Shown: positions 7,675 to 16,316, counted from the stretch's first letter. The stretch is DNA of 64,000 bases from Anaerolineae bacterium (GCA_023151115.1 JAKLJP010000028.1:32015-96014), one strand, 5' to 3'. Numbers and translations are program-made. The notes: generated by a model not told the origin, from the sequence alone.

Positions 7675-8570
7675 TGACCGCCCATATTACCCTTAAAGAA
7701 CAGGTACGAGAACGCTACGGGGCGATTGCCGAGCAGCATCTTAGCCCGATTGCCGCCGCTCCCATCGAATTGTTGGAGGCCCGTCCTCAAGCTGAAGTTA
7801 GCTGCTGTGGTCCCGCCGGCGGCTGTTGCAGCCCCGGCGATTCGGCTCAGGATGTCAGTTTGGCTCAGGCGCTTTATCAGGAGGCCGATATTTCCGGCCT
7901 GCCCGACAGCGTGACCCTGGCTTCATTGGGCTGCGGCAACCCCACGGCCATTGCCGGCCTGCAGCCCGGCGAAACCGTGCTCGATCTCGGCTCCGGCGGG
8001 GGGATTGACTGCTTTATCTCGGCCAAATTTGTGGGGCCCACCGGCCGGGTGATTGGGGTGGATATGACCGACCGGATGCTGGCCCTGGCCAACCAGAATA
8101 AGGCCAAGCTGGGGATAACTAATGTCGAGTTCCGCAAAGGCGAGATTGAAGATTTGCCGGTGGAGAGCAACACGGTGGATGTCATCATCTCCAACTGCGT
8201 CATCAACCTTTCGCCGGATAAGGCCGCGGTTTTCCGTGAGGCGTTTCGGGTGTTGAAGCCGGGCGGCCGCTTTGCCGTGTCGGATATGGTGACTGAAGGA
8301 GAATGGCCGGAGCAACTCAAAGCCAACGTCGGAGCCTGGGCCGGCTGCATTACTGGGGCGATTGACCAACAAGCATATTTGCAGCAAATGCGCGAAGCCG
8401 GTTTTGTGGATGTCGCGGTTGAGTCCCGCAGTTCCTACGGCCTGGAAGACCTCGACTCGCTGGATGAGGCCAGCCAGGAGACCTTGCTGAAAGATTTGGA
8501 GCGGTCCACCATTCCTGCTGATGTCCGGCTTTACAGCGCCCGGATTGTAGCTCGGAAACCCACTGCGTAA
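7674..8570 (+). CDS. arsM: Arsenite S-adenosylmethyltransferase ArsM
   Basis: Methylates trivalent arsenic using SAM and thiols. The 298-residue protein has motif I VLDLGSGGGIDCF and the family's reactive cysteines: C87 (LGCGNP), C175 (SNCVINL) and C225 (AGCITGA), in the contexts known for ArsM. An N-terminal pair of Cys pairs (CCGPAGGCC, 44-52) may deliver or bind arsenite. ATG 7674 overlaps the stop of the preceding gene and has AGGAG eight bases upstream; the longer open frame begins inside the other methyltransferase and is discarded. A strong terminator follows the gene. Confidence 0.92.
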   Translation: MTAHITLKEQVRERYGAIAEQHLSPIAAAPIELLEARPQAEVSCCGPAGGCCSPGDSAQDVSLAQALYQEADISGLPDSVTLASLGCGNPTAIAGLQPGETVLDLGSGGGIDCFISAKFVGPTGRVIGVDMTDRMLALANQNKAKLGITNVEFRKGEIEDLPVESNTVDVIISNCVINLSPDKAAVFREAFRVLKPGGRFAVSDMVTEGEWPEQLKANVGAWAGCITGAIDQQAYLQQMREAGFVDVAVESRSSYGLEDLDSLDEASQETLLKDLERSTIPADVRLYSARIVARKPTA

Positions 8571-8590
8571 CCCCTCTCAATACCCTGCTT

Positions 8591-8653
8591 GCGGCGACCT
8601 TTGGCAACTCTACGCTTCACCGTCAGCATTGCCAAAGGTCGCCGCATTTTTTT
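8591..8653 (+). terminator. Rho-independent terminator after arsM
   Basis: Perfect 17-bp stem (8591-8607 with 8629-8645) followed by ATTTTTTTG. Confidence 0.92.
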
Positions 8654-8675
8654 GTTACAAATCTAAATCCTCAAT

Positions 8676-8726
8676 TTGACAGCAAAATCGTTTTATCGTA
8701 TGATGGGGGTGTGGAAACGTTCCCAC
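8676..8726 (+). promoter_or_regulatory. LacI-gene promoter with operator at the transcription start
   Basis: TTGACA (8676-8681), 17-bp spacer, TATGAT (8699-8704). Directly downstream lies GTGGAAACGTTCCCAC (8711-8726), a near-perfect palindrome with central AACGTT, the core favoured by LacI/GalR proteins. It covers the expected start of transcription. Confidence 0.8.
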
Positions 8727-8836
8727 ATCTTCTCCTACTCGATGCTGCTTCCATCTGTAAATAAATCTCGATTTTTGTTTGATTTCCACTTACTCCCTTA
8801 TAAACCTGTATCCAACAGAATAAAAATGAAGTTTTT

Positions 8837-8852
8837 GTGGCAACGTTTTTAT
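8837..8852 (+). promoter_or_regulatory. Second LacI-type half operator
   Basis: GTGGCAACGTTTTTAT has the same AACGTT core. Its centre (8844/8845) is 126 bp from that of the operator at 8711-8726, about twelve helical turns, so looping is possible. Confidence 0.45.
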
Positions 8853-8871
8853 ATTATGTGGTCTAAAAATT

Positions 8872-9894
8872 ATGACTGTAACCATTAAAGATGTTGCCAG
8901 GCGGGCCGGCCTATCGCTTTCGACGGTCTCACGGGCGCTCAACAAAAGTGGTTATGTGAGCCAAGAGACGCAGCGGCGGGTTGATGAGGCGGTGGCTGAA
9001 TTGGGCTATCAACCTAACTGGATGGCCAGGAGCTTAAAAGGCAAACCCTCCCACCTGATTGGTTTGATTATGCCGGATGTGGTCAGTTCCTACGATAACA
9101 CCATTATCCAACTGGTTTGTAACACTTTGCATGCTCATCATTACGAACTCATCCTCTGCCTGAACAATGAAGACCCGGCCATTGATCTGGGGTATTTGAA
9201 GATACTCCAAGAAAAGCGGGCGGCCGGCCTTATTTATGTCCACCCTCTGGGGGGGAGTAATTCGGCCTTTATCCGCGAATTGGCCGGGCAGGGTATGCCC
9301 ATTATTGAACTCAATCGCCGGCGCGAGGAAGACTTGCTGGATGCAGTGCTGGCCGATAATGTTCAAGGCGCTTATCAAATCACCCAGTATCTCATCGAGT
9401 TGGGCCATCGCCGGATTGGGCTGGTGCTGGGAGAAACAGAGCTAACCACCGGCAAGAACCGGTACGCCGGCTACCGCCGCGCCCTTGAAGATTGTGGTCT
9501 TTCCCTTGACCCCCATCTGATTCGGATCGGTTCCTTTAGCCGTCAACACGGCGAAAAAGGCACGCGGGAATTGCTGCAATTGGCCGAGCCGCCCACGGCC
9601 ATTCTGACCGGCAGCAATCGCATTTTGATGGGCGCTCTGTCTGTTTTGCGGGAAGCGGGTCTAGGTATACCCGACGATATTTCGATTGCAACTTTTAATG
9701 ATACAGAGTGGTTGAGCTTCTGGAATCCGCCTATTACCGTCGTGGATGTGGCGATTGATGAAATGGCTCAGTTGGCAGTGGACCTGCTCCTGCGCCGGCT
9801 TGTTTCGCCCGGCAAACCTTTCCGGCCCACCACTTATCTGTTGAGCACTTCTTTGATCAAACGAAGTTCGTGCAAAAATTTGCTTAACAACTAA
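8872..9894 (+). CDS. LacI-family regulator of sugar transporter 1
   Basis: 340 residues. The N terminus is a canonical LacI headpiece (TIKDVARRAGLSLSTVSRALN) with hinge helix (NWMARSLKG), followed by a periplasmic-binding-like effector domain (HLIGLIMPDV to TVVDVAIDEM). It precedes a ribose-type ABC transporter and probably responds to its sugar. Its own promoter has a LacI-type operator at the transcription start, so it is probably autoregulated. The leader is about 160 nt long and contains no credible gene. Confidence 0.9.
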   Translation: MTVTIKDVARRAGLSLSTVSRALNKSGYVSQETQRRVDEAVAELGYQPNWMARSLKGKPSHLIGLIMPDVVSSYDNTIIQLVCNTLHAHHYELILCLNNEDPAIDLGYLKILQEKRAAGLIYVHPLGGSNSAFIRELAGQGMPIIELNRRREEDLLDAVLADNVQGAYQITQYLIELGHRRIGLVLGETELTTGKNRYAGYRRALEDCGLSLDPHLIRIGSFSRQHGEKGTRELLQLAEPPTAILTGSNRILMGALSVLREAGLGIPDDISIATFNDTEWLSFWNPPITVVDVAIDEMAQLAVDLLLRRLVSPGKPFRPTTYLLSTSLIKRSSCKNLLNN

Positions 9895-9925
9895 AAAGTG
9901 ATTCATTTGGCTTCAGGAGGATAAG

Positions 9926-9949
9926 ATGATTATTCATACACCGCCGTAG
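9926..9949 (+). other. Seven-codon mini-ORF with strong ribosome site
   Basis: CAGGAGGATAAG directly precedes ATG, and the frame reads MIIHTPP then TAG. Either it is a leader peptide or the stub of a lost gene. It stands alone between the LacI gene and the binding-protein gene, 146 bp before the latter. Confidence 0.4.
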
Positions 9950-10095
9950 CAGTTCTGTAGGTTTGCTCTATTTTTATAATAGCATTTCTACACTATAATA
10001 GGCGCACCATTTAGGGGCGCTTGCTTGACCGGGTGGGGGGAGAAAAACTCCACAAGTATTGATTCAAAGTAGATCTATACTATTAAAGGAGATAA

Positions 10096-11178
10096 ATGAT
10101 GAGCGATAATCAAAACCAAGGCGTGCAGTTTTCGGAGGTATGGGGGGCCATGACCCGGCGGGGATTCCTGCAAGGGGTCTTTGCCGCTACTGCCGGAGCG
10201 GGCCTGTTAGCCGGCTGTGATCTGGGTGGACAGCAACCCCAGACCCAAGAGCAAGCCGCACCGGCGGCGCAGAGCAGTGGCGGAGGCGGTGGAGCTTTTG
10301 GCAAACCCCTACGAGCTGCTTTTTCCAACGCCGGGCTGGGGGCAACCTGGTGCGCTCAAGGCAAAGAAGCCGCCGAAAAGTGGGGCAAATGGCTGGGGGT
10401 TGAAGTGACCTGGTTTGACGGCGGCCTGAGCATTGACAAGCAGCGCAAGGCGATTGAGGATATGGCCGCCCAAGATTGGGATTTTGTGGCCATTCAAGCC
10501 TTTGGCATTGATACCCTGGTTGACCCGGTCAAGCGGATGATTGACAAGGGCATCCCGGTTATCCAGATGGATACAACTATTTCCAAAGATGACATTGGTA
10601 TTACCACTTTCCTGGAGCCGGATAATATCTTTATGGGCGAGGTGGTGAGCCAGGCCCTCTTCACTGCCATTGGCGGCGAGGGTAAGGTGATTATGACCCA
10701 AGGGGCGCTCGGCCATACGGGGGCGCAAAAACGGGCCCAGGGCTTCCAGCAGGCCATTGCCAAATACCCTAATATCGAAGTGCTGGCCGAAGACCCGGCC
10801 GATTGGGATGTGAACAAAGTAGCCAAACTATGGGAAGATTACCTGGTTAAATATCCCGATATTAAAGCCGGTTATTTCCACAACGATGATATGGCCCTGG
10901 CCGCCGCCAAAGTAATTAAAAATGCCGGCCGCGAGAAGGACATTGTGCTGGGCGGTATTGACGCCATGCCTCCGGCCATTACCGCGGTGAAGGATGGTAC
11001 GCTCCTGACCTCGGTGCGCAACCCCTCTTGCCGCATCCACTGGGGAGCGGTGGTCATTGGGGCGATGGCGGCCACCGGCACCACCGGGATTCCCAAGTAT
11101 ATCCTGATGGATGGCCCGGTTGTCACCGCTCAGAACGCGGATGGGTTGTTCTTTATGGAAGAACAACTGCTACTGTAA
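10096..11178 (+). CDS. Sugar ABC transporter binding lipoprotein, Tat type (system 1)
   Basis: Periplasmic-binding protein of the ribose/xylose family (Peripla_BP_4). The N terminus has a twin-arginine motif (MTRRGFLQ, R21-R22), a short hydrophobic stretch and a lipobox LLAGC with C41, followed by a Gln/Ala/Gly-rich linker and the sugar-binding domain from about residue 70. The Tat signal suggests export after folding. AAAGGAG precedes ATG 10096; ATG 10099 is equally possible. It heads the operon with the ATPase at 11243 and permease at 12850, separated from the ATPase by a perfect hairpin. Confidence 0.9.
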   Translation: MMSDNQNQGVQFSEVWGAMTRRGFLQGVFAATAGAGLLAGCDLGGQQPQTQEQAAPAAQSSGGGGGAFGKPLRAAFSNAGLGATWCAQGKEAAEKWGKWLGVEVTWFDGGLSIDKQRKAIEDMAAQDWDFVAIQAFGIDTLVDPVKRMIDKGIPVIQMDTTISKDDIGITTFLEPDNIFMGEVVSQALFTAIGGEGKVIMTQGALGHTGAQKRAQGFQQAIAKYPNIEVLAEDPADWDVNKVAKLWEDYLVKYPDIKAGYFHNDDMALAAAKVIKNAGREKDIVLGGIDAMPPAITAVKDGTLLTSVRNPSCRIHWGAVVIGAMAATGTTGIPKYILMDGPVVTAQNADGLFFMEEQLLL

Positions 11179-11190
11179 TTTTCCCCTAAC

Positions 11191-11221
11191 CATAGAGACG
11201 AGGGCTGGCCTCGTCTCTATG
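11191..11221 (+). promoter_or_regulatory. Intercistronic hairpin after the binding-protein gene
   Basis: Perfect 12-bp stem (11191-11202 with 11210-11221). There is no T run, so it is more likely an mRNA-stabilising or attenuating element than a full terminator. Comparable hairpins follow the binding-protein genes of the other two ABC systems in this window. Confidence 0.75.
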
Positions 11222-11242
11222 GCCCACTTTCCAATGGAAACG

Positions 11243-12751
11243 ATGAATACAGAAGTAACAGCAAAGCCAATTCTGGAGCTGCATAGCGTTTCAAAGCGTT
11301 ACGGCGGCGTTATCGCCCTGGATAATGTTGACTTTGATTTGCGTCCGGGCGAGGTGCATGGCCTGATTGGGGAAAATGGGGCCGGCAAAAGCACCATGAT
11401 GAAGCTGCTTTCCGGCGTTTACAGCGACTATGGCGGCGAGATGCAGTTGAACGGCCAGACGGTTCGTTTTGCCTCGCCCGCCGACGCGCAGCGCCAGGGC
11501 ATTGGCATGGTTTACCAGGAACTCAGCACCTTTCAACATCTGACCGTGGCCGAAAATATCTTTGGCCGCAATCTGCCTATGCGTGGCGGCCTGGTGGATT
11601 GGCCGCGTATGAACCGGGTTGCTCAAACCCATCTGCGCGAATTGGGGCTGGCCATTGATGTGACCACCATGATGGGGCATTTGCCGGTGGGGACCCAACA
11701 ATTGGTCGAGATTGCGCGGGTCATCTTCAGCGGAGCGCGGATTATCATTCTCGATGAACCCACTTCGGCCCTCTCGCCGCCGGAGACGCAGCGCTTGTTT
11801 GAGTTTATTGCCACCTTAAAAGCCCAGGGCAAAAGCGTTATTTTTATTTCTCATTTTTTGGAAGATGTTTTGCAGATTAGCGACCGCATCACCGTACTAA
11901 AAAATTCGCAAAAAGTGGCCGTTCTGGAGCGCCATCAAACGGACAAACATCAATTGGTCGAGTTGATGATCGGCACTGAGGCCAAGCTGCTGCACCAAGT
12001 CTATGAGGAAGAAACTCACCTGGTCGAAAAGCGCAAGGTCGGCGAGGTGGCTTTGGTGGTGGAGCGGCTGACCAAACGCGGCGCATTTCGAGATATCTCT
12101 TTTGATTTGCGTAAAGGTGAGGTTGTCGGACTGTTTGGCTTTATGGGCGCGGGGCAAATTGAGTTGGCCCGCTGTCTGTTTGGGGCCGAGCCGTTTGACG
12201 CAGGCGCTCTCACCCTGGAGAGCCAAAAATTAAAATTCAGGAACACCACCCAGGCCAAAAAAGCGGGCATCGCCTATGTGCCGGAGAACCGCCGCCACAG
12301 CTTAATGCTGCAACAGGAGATTTTTAAGAATGTGACTCTGGCCCACCTGAGCCGCCTGATCCCCTGGCTGCTGAACCAACGGGCCGAATTAGCCATTGCC
12401 CGCACCCAAATGGAACATCTGGCCGTGAGACCGCCTCGGCCTCTGCTGCCGGTAGGCGCTTTGAGCGGCGGAAATCAGCAAAAGATTGTCTTAGCCAAAT
12501 GGTTAACCCAACAGCCCCGGCTGCTGATTTTAAATGAGCCGACGCGAGGGATTGACATCGGGGCCAAAGAAGAGGTTATGAACATTGTGAAGAAACTGCG
12601 CGATGAAGGCGTCGCTATTTTGCTAATTACCACCGAGCCGGAAACCATTTTGAGTATTGCCGACCGCGCTTTGGTGATGAGCAAGGGCCGCCTGACCGCC
12701 GAGATCAGTGGGCGAGAGTTAACCAAAGAAAATTTGATGAAACACGCTTAA
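11243..12751 (+). CDS. Sugar ABC transporter ATPase, double-domain (system 1)
   Basis: CUT2-type ATPase of about 502 residues with two nucleotide-binding domains. The first has Walker A GENGAGKS, Walker B IIILDEPTSAL and the early signature region; the second has the degenerate site typical of this class (GFMGAGQIE in place of GKS) with signature LSGGNQQK and Walker B LLILNEPTRG. ATG 11243 is chosen, with GGAAACG before it; the upstream in-frame ATGs at 11219 and 11234 lie in or next to the hairpin. It partners the permease at 12850. Confidence 0.9.
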   Translation: MNTEVTAKPILELHSVSKRYGGVIALDNVDFDLRPGEVHGLIGENGAGKSTMMKLLSGVYSDYGGEMQLNGQTVRFASPADAQRQGIGMVYQELSTFQHLTVAENIFGRNLPMRGGLVDWPRMNRVAQTHLRELGLAIDVTTMMGHLPVGTQQLVEIARVIFSGARIIILDEPTSALSPPETQRLFEFIATLKAQGKSVIFISHFLEDVLQISDRITVLKNSQKVAVLERHQTDKHQLVELMIGTEAKLLHQVYEEETHLVEKRKVGEVALVVERLTKRGAFRDISFDLRKGEVVGLFGFMGAGQIELARCLFGAEPFDAGALTLESQKLKFRNTTQAKKAGIAYVPENRRHSLMLQQEIFKNVTLAHLSRLIPWLLNQRAELAIARTQMEHLAVRPPRPLLPVGALSGGNQQKIVLAKWLTQQPRLLILNEPTRGIDIGAKEEVMNIVKKLRDEGVAILLITTEPETILSIADRALVMSKGRLTAEISGRELTKENLMKHA

Positions 12752-12755
12752 TGAA

Positions 12756-12829
12756 AATCCGCAGATTTCCAGACACAAAGCGCACAGATTTTTAATTTTT
12801 ATCTGCGAAATCTGTGTAATCTGTGGATT
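12756..12829. repeat. Repetitive hairpin, word cacagat/cgcagat
   Basis: Arms of the words cgcagat and cacagat (left) and atctg(c/t)g (right), outer ends AATCC/GGATT. Related elements are at 22101-22170 and 25177-25252. It separates the ATPase from the permease gene. Confidence 0.8.
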
Positions 12830-12849
12830 ACTTACGAAGGAGAAGGCAG

Positions 12850-13881
12850 ATGGGGACTGAGGCCAGCTCGATCAACCAGGGACGGACAGCGGATCGCACC
12901 GGGGCATTAATTAATTGGGCCAGACGCCGGGCGCGCGATTTGGCCCCGTTTATCACCCTGGTCATCCTGATTGTTTTTTTCAGCGTCACCACCGACAGTT
13001 TTTTCAACTACATCAATTTTCGCAATATTCTAGGCCAGGTGGCCACGCTGGCCATTGTCTCCACCGGCATCACCTTTGTCATCTTATGCGGTGAAATTGA
13101 TTTGAGCATTGCCGCCGTAGCCACCATGACCGGGGTGATTGCCGCCCAACTATTTGGCGAAGCAGGCGCCTCTCAATTTGTGGCCATCCTGGCCGGGGTT
13201 CTGGCCGCCACAGGGTTGGGGTTGCTCAACGGCTGGAGCACCACCCGCATTGGTTTGCCCTCTTTTATCGCCACCCTGGCTACCATGCAAATTGCCTCTG
13301 GCCTGGGTCAGTATATCACCAAAGGTTCAATCCTATACACCCTGGCCCCGGTCCTGTCCTATTTGGGCGGCGAGTACATGGGCGAGACCGAACCGTTTCG
13401 CCTGCCGGTCGTCATTTTGACCGGCATCGCTGCCCTCATTGTCGGCCACTTTGTGCTGACCTATACCAAGTTTGGCCGCTACGTTTATATGACCGGCAGC
13501 AACCGCGAAGCCGCCCGGCTGAGCGGGATCAATACCAAAAATATTGTCACAGCCTGCCTGACCATTTCCGCATTTAGCGCCGGCCTGGCCGGAATGTTGA
13601 ACACGGGCCGGCTGGGCAGCGCCCAGGGCTACGGCCTGGACGACATGCTGCTCGACAGCATTTCGGCGGTGGTTTTGGGCGGCACATCGCTGTTTGGCGG
13701 CGAGGGCGGGGTCAAAAACACCCTGATCGGGTTGTTGATTTTTGGCGTCCTCAACAACGGGTTGAACCAACTTCAACTCGATATTTTTGTGCGCCTATGG
13801 GTGCGCGGGGTGATTTTGCTGATCGCCTTGATTATTAATATTTACGCCCTGCGTCTACGCAACGTTCAGGCGGCTGAATAA
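12850..13881 (+). CDS. Sugar ABC transporter permease, RbsC type (system 1)
   Basis: Membrane permease of 343 residues with eight or more hydrophobic segments, first at about 35-55, and family motifs CGEIDLSIAAVATMTG and YMTGSNREAARLSGI. AAGGAG lies eight bases before ATG 12850; the nine upstream in-frame codons belong to the preceding repeat and are left out. It forms the translocation pore for the ATPase at 11243. Start and ribosome site lie directly after the repetitive hairpin. Confidence 0.9.
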   Translation: MGTEASSINQGRTADRTGALINWARRRARDLAPFITLVILIVFFSVTTDSFFNYINFRNILGQVATLAIVSTGITFVILCGEIDLSIAAVATMTGVIAAQLFGEAGASQFVAILAGVLAATGLGLLNGWSTTRIGLPSFIATLATMQIASGLGQYITKGSILYTLAPVLSYLGGEYMGETEPFRLPVVILTGIAALIVGHFVLTYTKFGRYVYMTGSNREAARLSGINTKNIVTACLTISAFSAGLAGMLNTGRLGSAQGYGLDDMLLDSISAVVLGGTSLFGGEGGVKNTLIGLLIFGVLNNGLNQLQLDIFVRLWVRGVILLIALIINIYALRLRNVQAAE

Positions 13882-13918
13882 CTTACCTCAAAAAAATCAA
13901 AGGGGGTTAGAGGTATTC

Positions 13919-14911
13919 ATGACCGAAACAAAACGTATTCTTGTTACCGGCGCGACCGGCAAAGTGGGTCAAGCCTTTATCCGCCGTTTTTTAGCCGATC
14001 CGCACTTCGAGGCTTTTACGGTGCGCGCTTTGTGTCACAACCGTAAATTGGAAACCGGCCCCCGCCTGGAAGTCGTCAGCGGTTCTATCGAGCACCGCCA
14101 GGTGGTGACAGAAGCGATGGCGGGCGTCAGCCACGTGTTGCATTTGGCCACCAGCAAAGAAACGCCCGAAACGATTATGGATGTCGCCGTTAAGGGCATG
14201 TTCTGGCTGCTGGAAGCCTGCCGCACCAGCCCCACCTTTCGGCAGTTTATCCTCGTCGGCGGCGATGCCGGAGTGGGCCACTTCTTCTATCCCCATCCTA
14301 TTCCCGTAACCGAAACGCAAAAGCATACAGCCTATCCCGGCTGCTATGCCCTATCGAAAGTGCTGGAAGAGGTCATGTTGGAGCAGTATTACATCCAGTA
14401 TGATTTGAACGGCTGCTGTCTGCGCGCCCCCTGGATTATGGAAAAAGATGATTTTAAGTACCAGCTTTCCTTTGGCGAGGATGTCTTTGGCGGCCCGCGC
14501 TGGCGCGATTTGGTGGGGCCGGAAAAGGCCGAAGCGTATGTCAAAACCCAAACTATCCCGGTAATGCTCGACCCACACGGCCAACCCGTCAAACGCAATT
14601 TTGTGCATGTCGAAGATTTGGTGGGCGCGATTTTGAAAGCAATTGACCAGCCCAAAGCCAGGCAGCAAACCTTCAACATCTGTATGGACGAGCCGGTAGA
14701 TTACGGAGAGTTAGCCGCTTATCTGGCCGAGTCTCGCCACCTACCTGCCGTTGAAATTAGCACTAACTTTTATTCAACCTGGCTTGATAACAACAAAGCC
14801 AAATTCCTTTTGGATTGGCGGCCCGAATACAACCTCAAGAAAATGACCGATGCGGCCTGGGAGTATCGCCGGGCTGAAAACGACCCCCGTATCATCTGGT
14901 ATCCGGGTTAA
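13919..14911 (+). CDS. NAD-dependent epimerase/dehydratase (extended SDR)
   Basis: 330 residues. Rossmann N terminus ILVTGATGKVGQ, NAD-binding region and a catalytic tyrosine in YPGCYALSKVLEE (Y-x3-K). Probably oxidises or epimerises the sugar imported by the preceding transporter, with which it shares direction and a 37-bp gap; the substrate is not deducible. AGGGGGTTAGAGG precedes ATG. The gene ends the first sugar operon. Confidence 0.85.
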   Translation: MTETKRILVTGATGKVGQAFIRRFLADPHFEAFTVRALCHNRKLETGPRLEVVSGSIEHRQVVTEAMAGVSHVLHLATSKETPETIMDVAVKGMFWLLEACRTSPTFRQFILVGGDAGVGHFFYPHPIPVTETQKHTAYPGCYALSKVLEEVMLEQYYIQYDLNGCCLRAPWIMEKDDFKYQLSFGEDVFGGPRWRDLVGPEKAEAYVKTQTIPVMLDPHGQPVKRNFVHVEDLVGAILKAIDQPKARQQTFNICMDEPVDYGELAAYLAESRHLPAVEISTNFYSTWLDNNKAKFLLDWRPEYNLKKMTDAAWEYRRAENDPRIIWYPG

Positions 14912-14920
14912 GTGTAGGCT

Positions 14921-14957
14921 ACATGTCATTTCGAGGCCAGAGGCCGAGAAATCCCTT
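14921..14957. repeat. Partial catgtcatttcga repeat
   Basis: One-sided copy of the repeat family that is complete at 21441-21554: ACATGTCATTTCGA followed by GAGAAATCCC. Confidence 0.7.
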
Positions 14958-14996
14958 AGCAATTCATCATTAAAGAACCAATACACTTTTTGAATT

Positions 14997-15062
14997 TTGA
15001 CAAAGAAATTAAGTTGTGATATAAGGATGAACGTTCATATGAACGTTCATATGAACGTTCAT
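14997..15062 (+). promoter_or_regulatory. Promoter with three tandem palindromic LacI operators
   Basis: TTGACA (14997-15002), 17-bp spacer, TATAAG (15020-15025). Two bases later come three head-to-tail copies of the perfect palindrome ATGAACGTTCAT (15027-15038, 15039-15050, 15051-15062), flanked by AAGG and CCTT so the whole block is itself palindromic. The core AACGTT matches LacI-type operators; the gene that follows is a LacI-family protein. Confidence 0.88.
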
Positions 15063-15101
15063 CCTTATCCTCTCTCTTCTATCGGCGTGTATTGGTTAAA
15101 T

Positions 15102-16127
15102 ATGTTATCAAAGCAGAGTCGTAAATCACCGACAATGAAAGATGTAGCTCAGTTAGCGGGTGTTTCTATCCAAACGGTGTCGGCAGTAATCAACAATAAA
15201 CCGGAAATTACTGCTGAAACCCGCGCCCGCGTTCTAGCGGCGGTTGAACAGCTTCATTACCAGCCCTACTCGGTGGCGCGCAGTTTACGCACCCGGCAAA
15301 CTCGAACCATTGCCCTGGTGCTGTCTAACGTGGCCAGCGTGGCCATTGCCAGCATGGCCAGCGCCGCCGAAACGCACGCGCACGCCTTTGGCTACAGCCT
15401 TATTCTCTACAATACCCACAACGATACCGAGCGGGAAACGAGTTATTTTAATGCTGTGGTGCAGCAGTGGTTAGATGGGGTGATTTTTATTCCGGCCAGG
15501 GGACGGCTGGGCCGGTTGGATATTTTGGAGGCCGCCGGGATTCCCGCGGTGGCTATTGACCGGGTGCCTGACAATTATGAGGGGCCGGCGGTGATGCTTG
15601 ACAACCTCAAGGCCGGCTATCTGGCCGGGGAGCATCTTTTGAATTTGGGACACCGGCATATGGGGCATATTGGCGGGCCCATGGAAATTCGGCTGGCGCG
15701 AGAACGTTTCGCCGGCTTTCAGCAGGCGCTTGAAGCCAGGGGCGCAGCGGACAGTTCTCGTGTGGTGGTGGAAGAGAGCTTTTCCTGTCAGGCGGGCTAT
15801 TTAGCCATGCAGCGGTTGTTAACTTACCAGCCGCGCCCGACGGCGGTTTTTGCCGCCAATGACTTGATGGCCATTGGGGCCATGCGGGCTGTACTTGAGG
15901 CCGGTTTGCGCGTACCCCAGGATATTTCGGTAGTGGGTATGGACGATATTGAGGTAGCCGCTTTTCAATCGCCGCCCTTGACCACCATTCGCCAGCCGTT
16001 TACGCAGTTGGCTACGGCGGGCGTCCAACTTTTACTGGACATTTTAGCCGGGAAAGCCCTGGAGCAGCGCCAAATTGTCATTGAACCAACGCTGATTGAA
16101 AGGCAGTCTACGGCTCGGTTGGATTAA
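15102..16127 (+). CDS. LacI-family regulator of sugar transporter 2
   Basis: 341 residues from ATG 15102 (MLSKQSRKSPTMKDVAQLAG). LacI headpiece TMKDVAQLAGVSIQTVSAVIN, hinge helix PYSVARSLRTRQ, then the sugar-binding core (VLSNVASVAI, SVVGMDDIEVA). A longer frame from 14997 would translate the operator repeats as MNVHMNVHMNVH and is rejected because the promoter lies across that start. Autoregulation through the triple operator is the natural reading. No strong ribosome site is visible before 15102. The regulated target is probably the transporter at 16627-20635. Confidence 0.88.
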   Translation: MLSKQSRKSPTMKDVAQLAGVSIQTVSAVINNKPEITAETRARVLAAVEQLHYQPYSVARSLRTRQTRTIALVLSNVASVAIASMASAAETHAHAFGYSLILYNTHNDTERETSYFNAVVQQWLDGVIFIPARGRLGRLDILEAAGIPAVAIDRVPDNYEGPAVMLDNLKAGYLAGEHLLNLGHRHMGHIGGPMEIRLARERFAGFQQALEARGAADSSRVVVEESFSCQAGYLAMQRLLTYQPRPTAVFAANDLMAIGAMRAVLEAGLRVPQDISVVGMDDIEVAAFQSPPLTTIRQPFTQLATAGVQLLLDILAGKALEQRQIVIEPTLIERQSTARLD

Positions 16128-16196
16128 CGCGCTTTGGTAGATCCAAAGGAAAGGAGGTGGTGTTATAAAATTTCAGCTTTTTACACAGCAAAAGCA

Positions 16197-16233
16197 AGAG
16201 GCTCGCCCCATCCGCCAAGAGTGACGAGCCTCT
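16197..16233 (+). terminator. Hairpin after the LacI gene, possible terminator
   Basis: AGAGGCTCG (16197-16205) pairs with CGAGCCTCT (16225-16233). No T run follows, so termination is uncertain. Confidence 0.45.
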
Positions 16234-16288
16234 GCCACAATGCTGACTAACCCAAGCTGGTCTCATAAGGTTTGGCTTTAGTGTAACC

Positions 16289-16316
16289 CAGGAGGCTTTG
16301 ATTAATCAGCCTCCTG
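16289..16316 (+). other. Hairpin enclosing a Shine-Dalgarno-like sequence
   Basis: CAGGAGGCT (16289-16297) pairs with AGCCTCCTG (16308-16316). The left arm looks like a ribosome site but no start codon with an open frame follows. Confidence 0.5.

Noticed and set aside
8676..8888. 70-codon frame before the LacI gene
   Set aside because: Its start lies on the -35 box and it covers the operators; no protein-like composition.
15027..15062. Three tandem 12-mers as a CRISPR or microsatellite
   Set aside because: No spacers; each unit is a perfect palindrome with a LacI core placed at a promoter, so an operator array explains it better. Translation as MNVHMNVHMNVH is also rejected.
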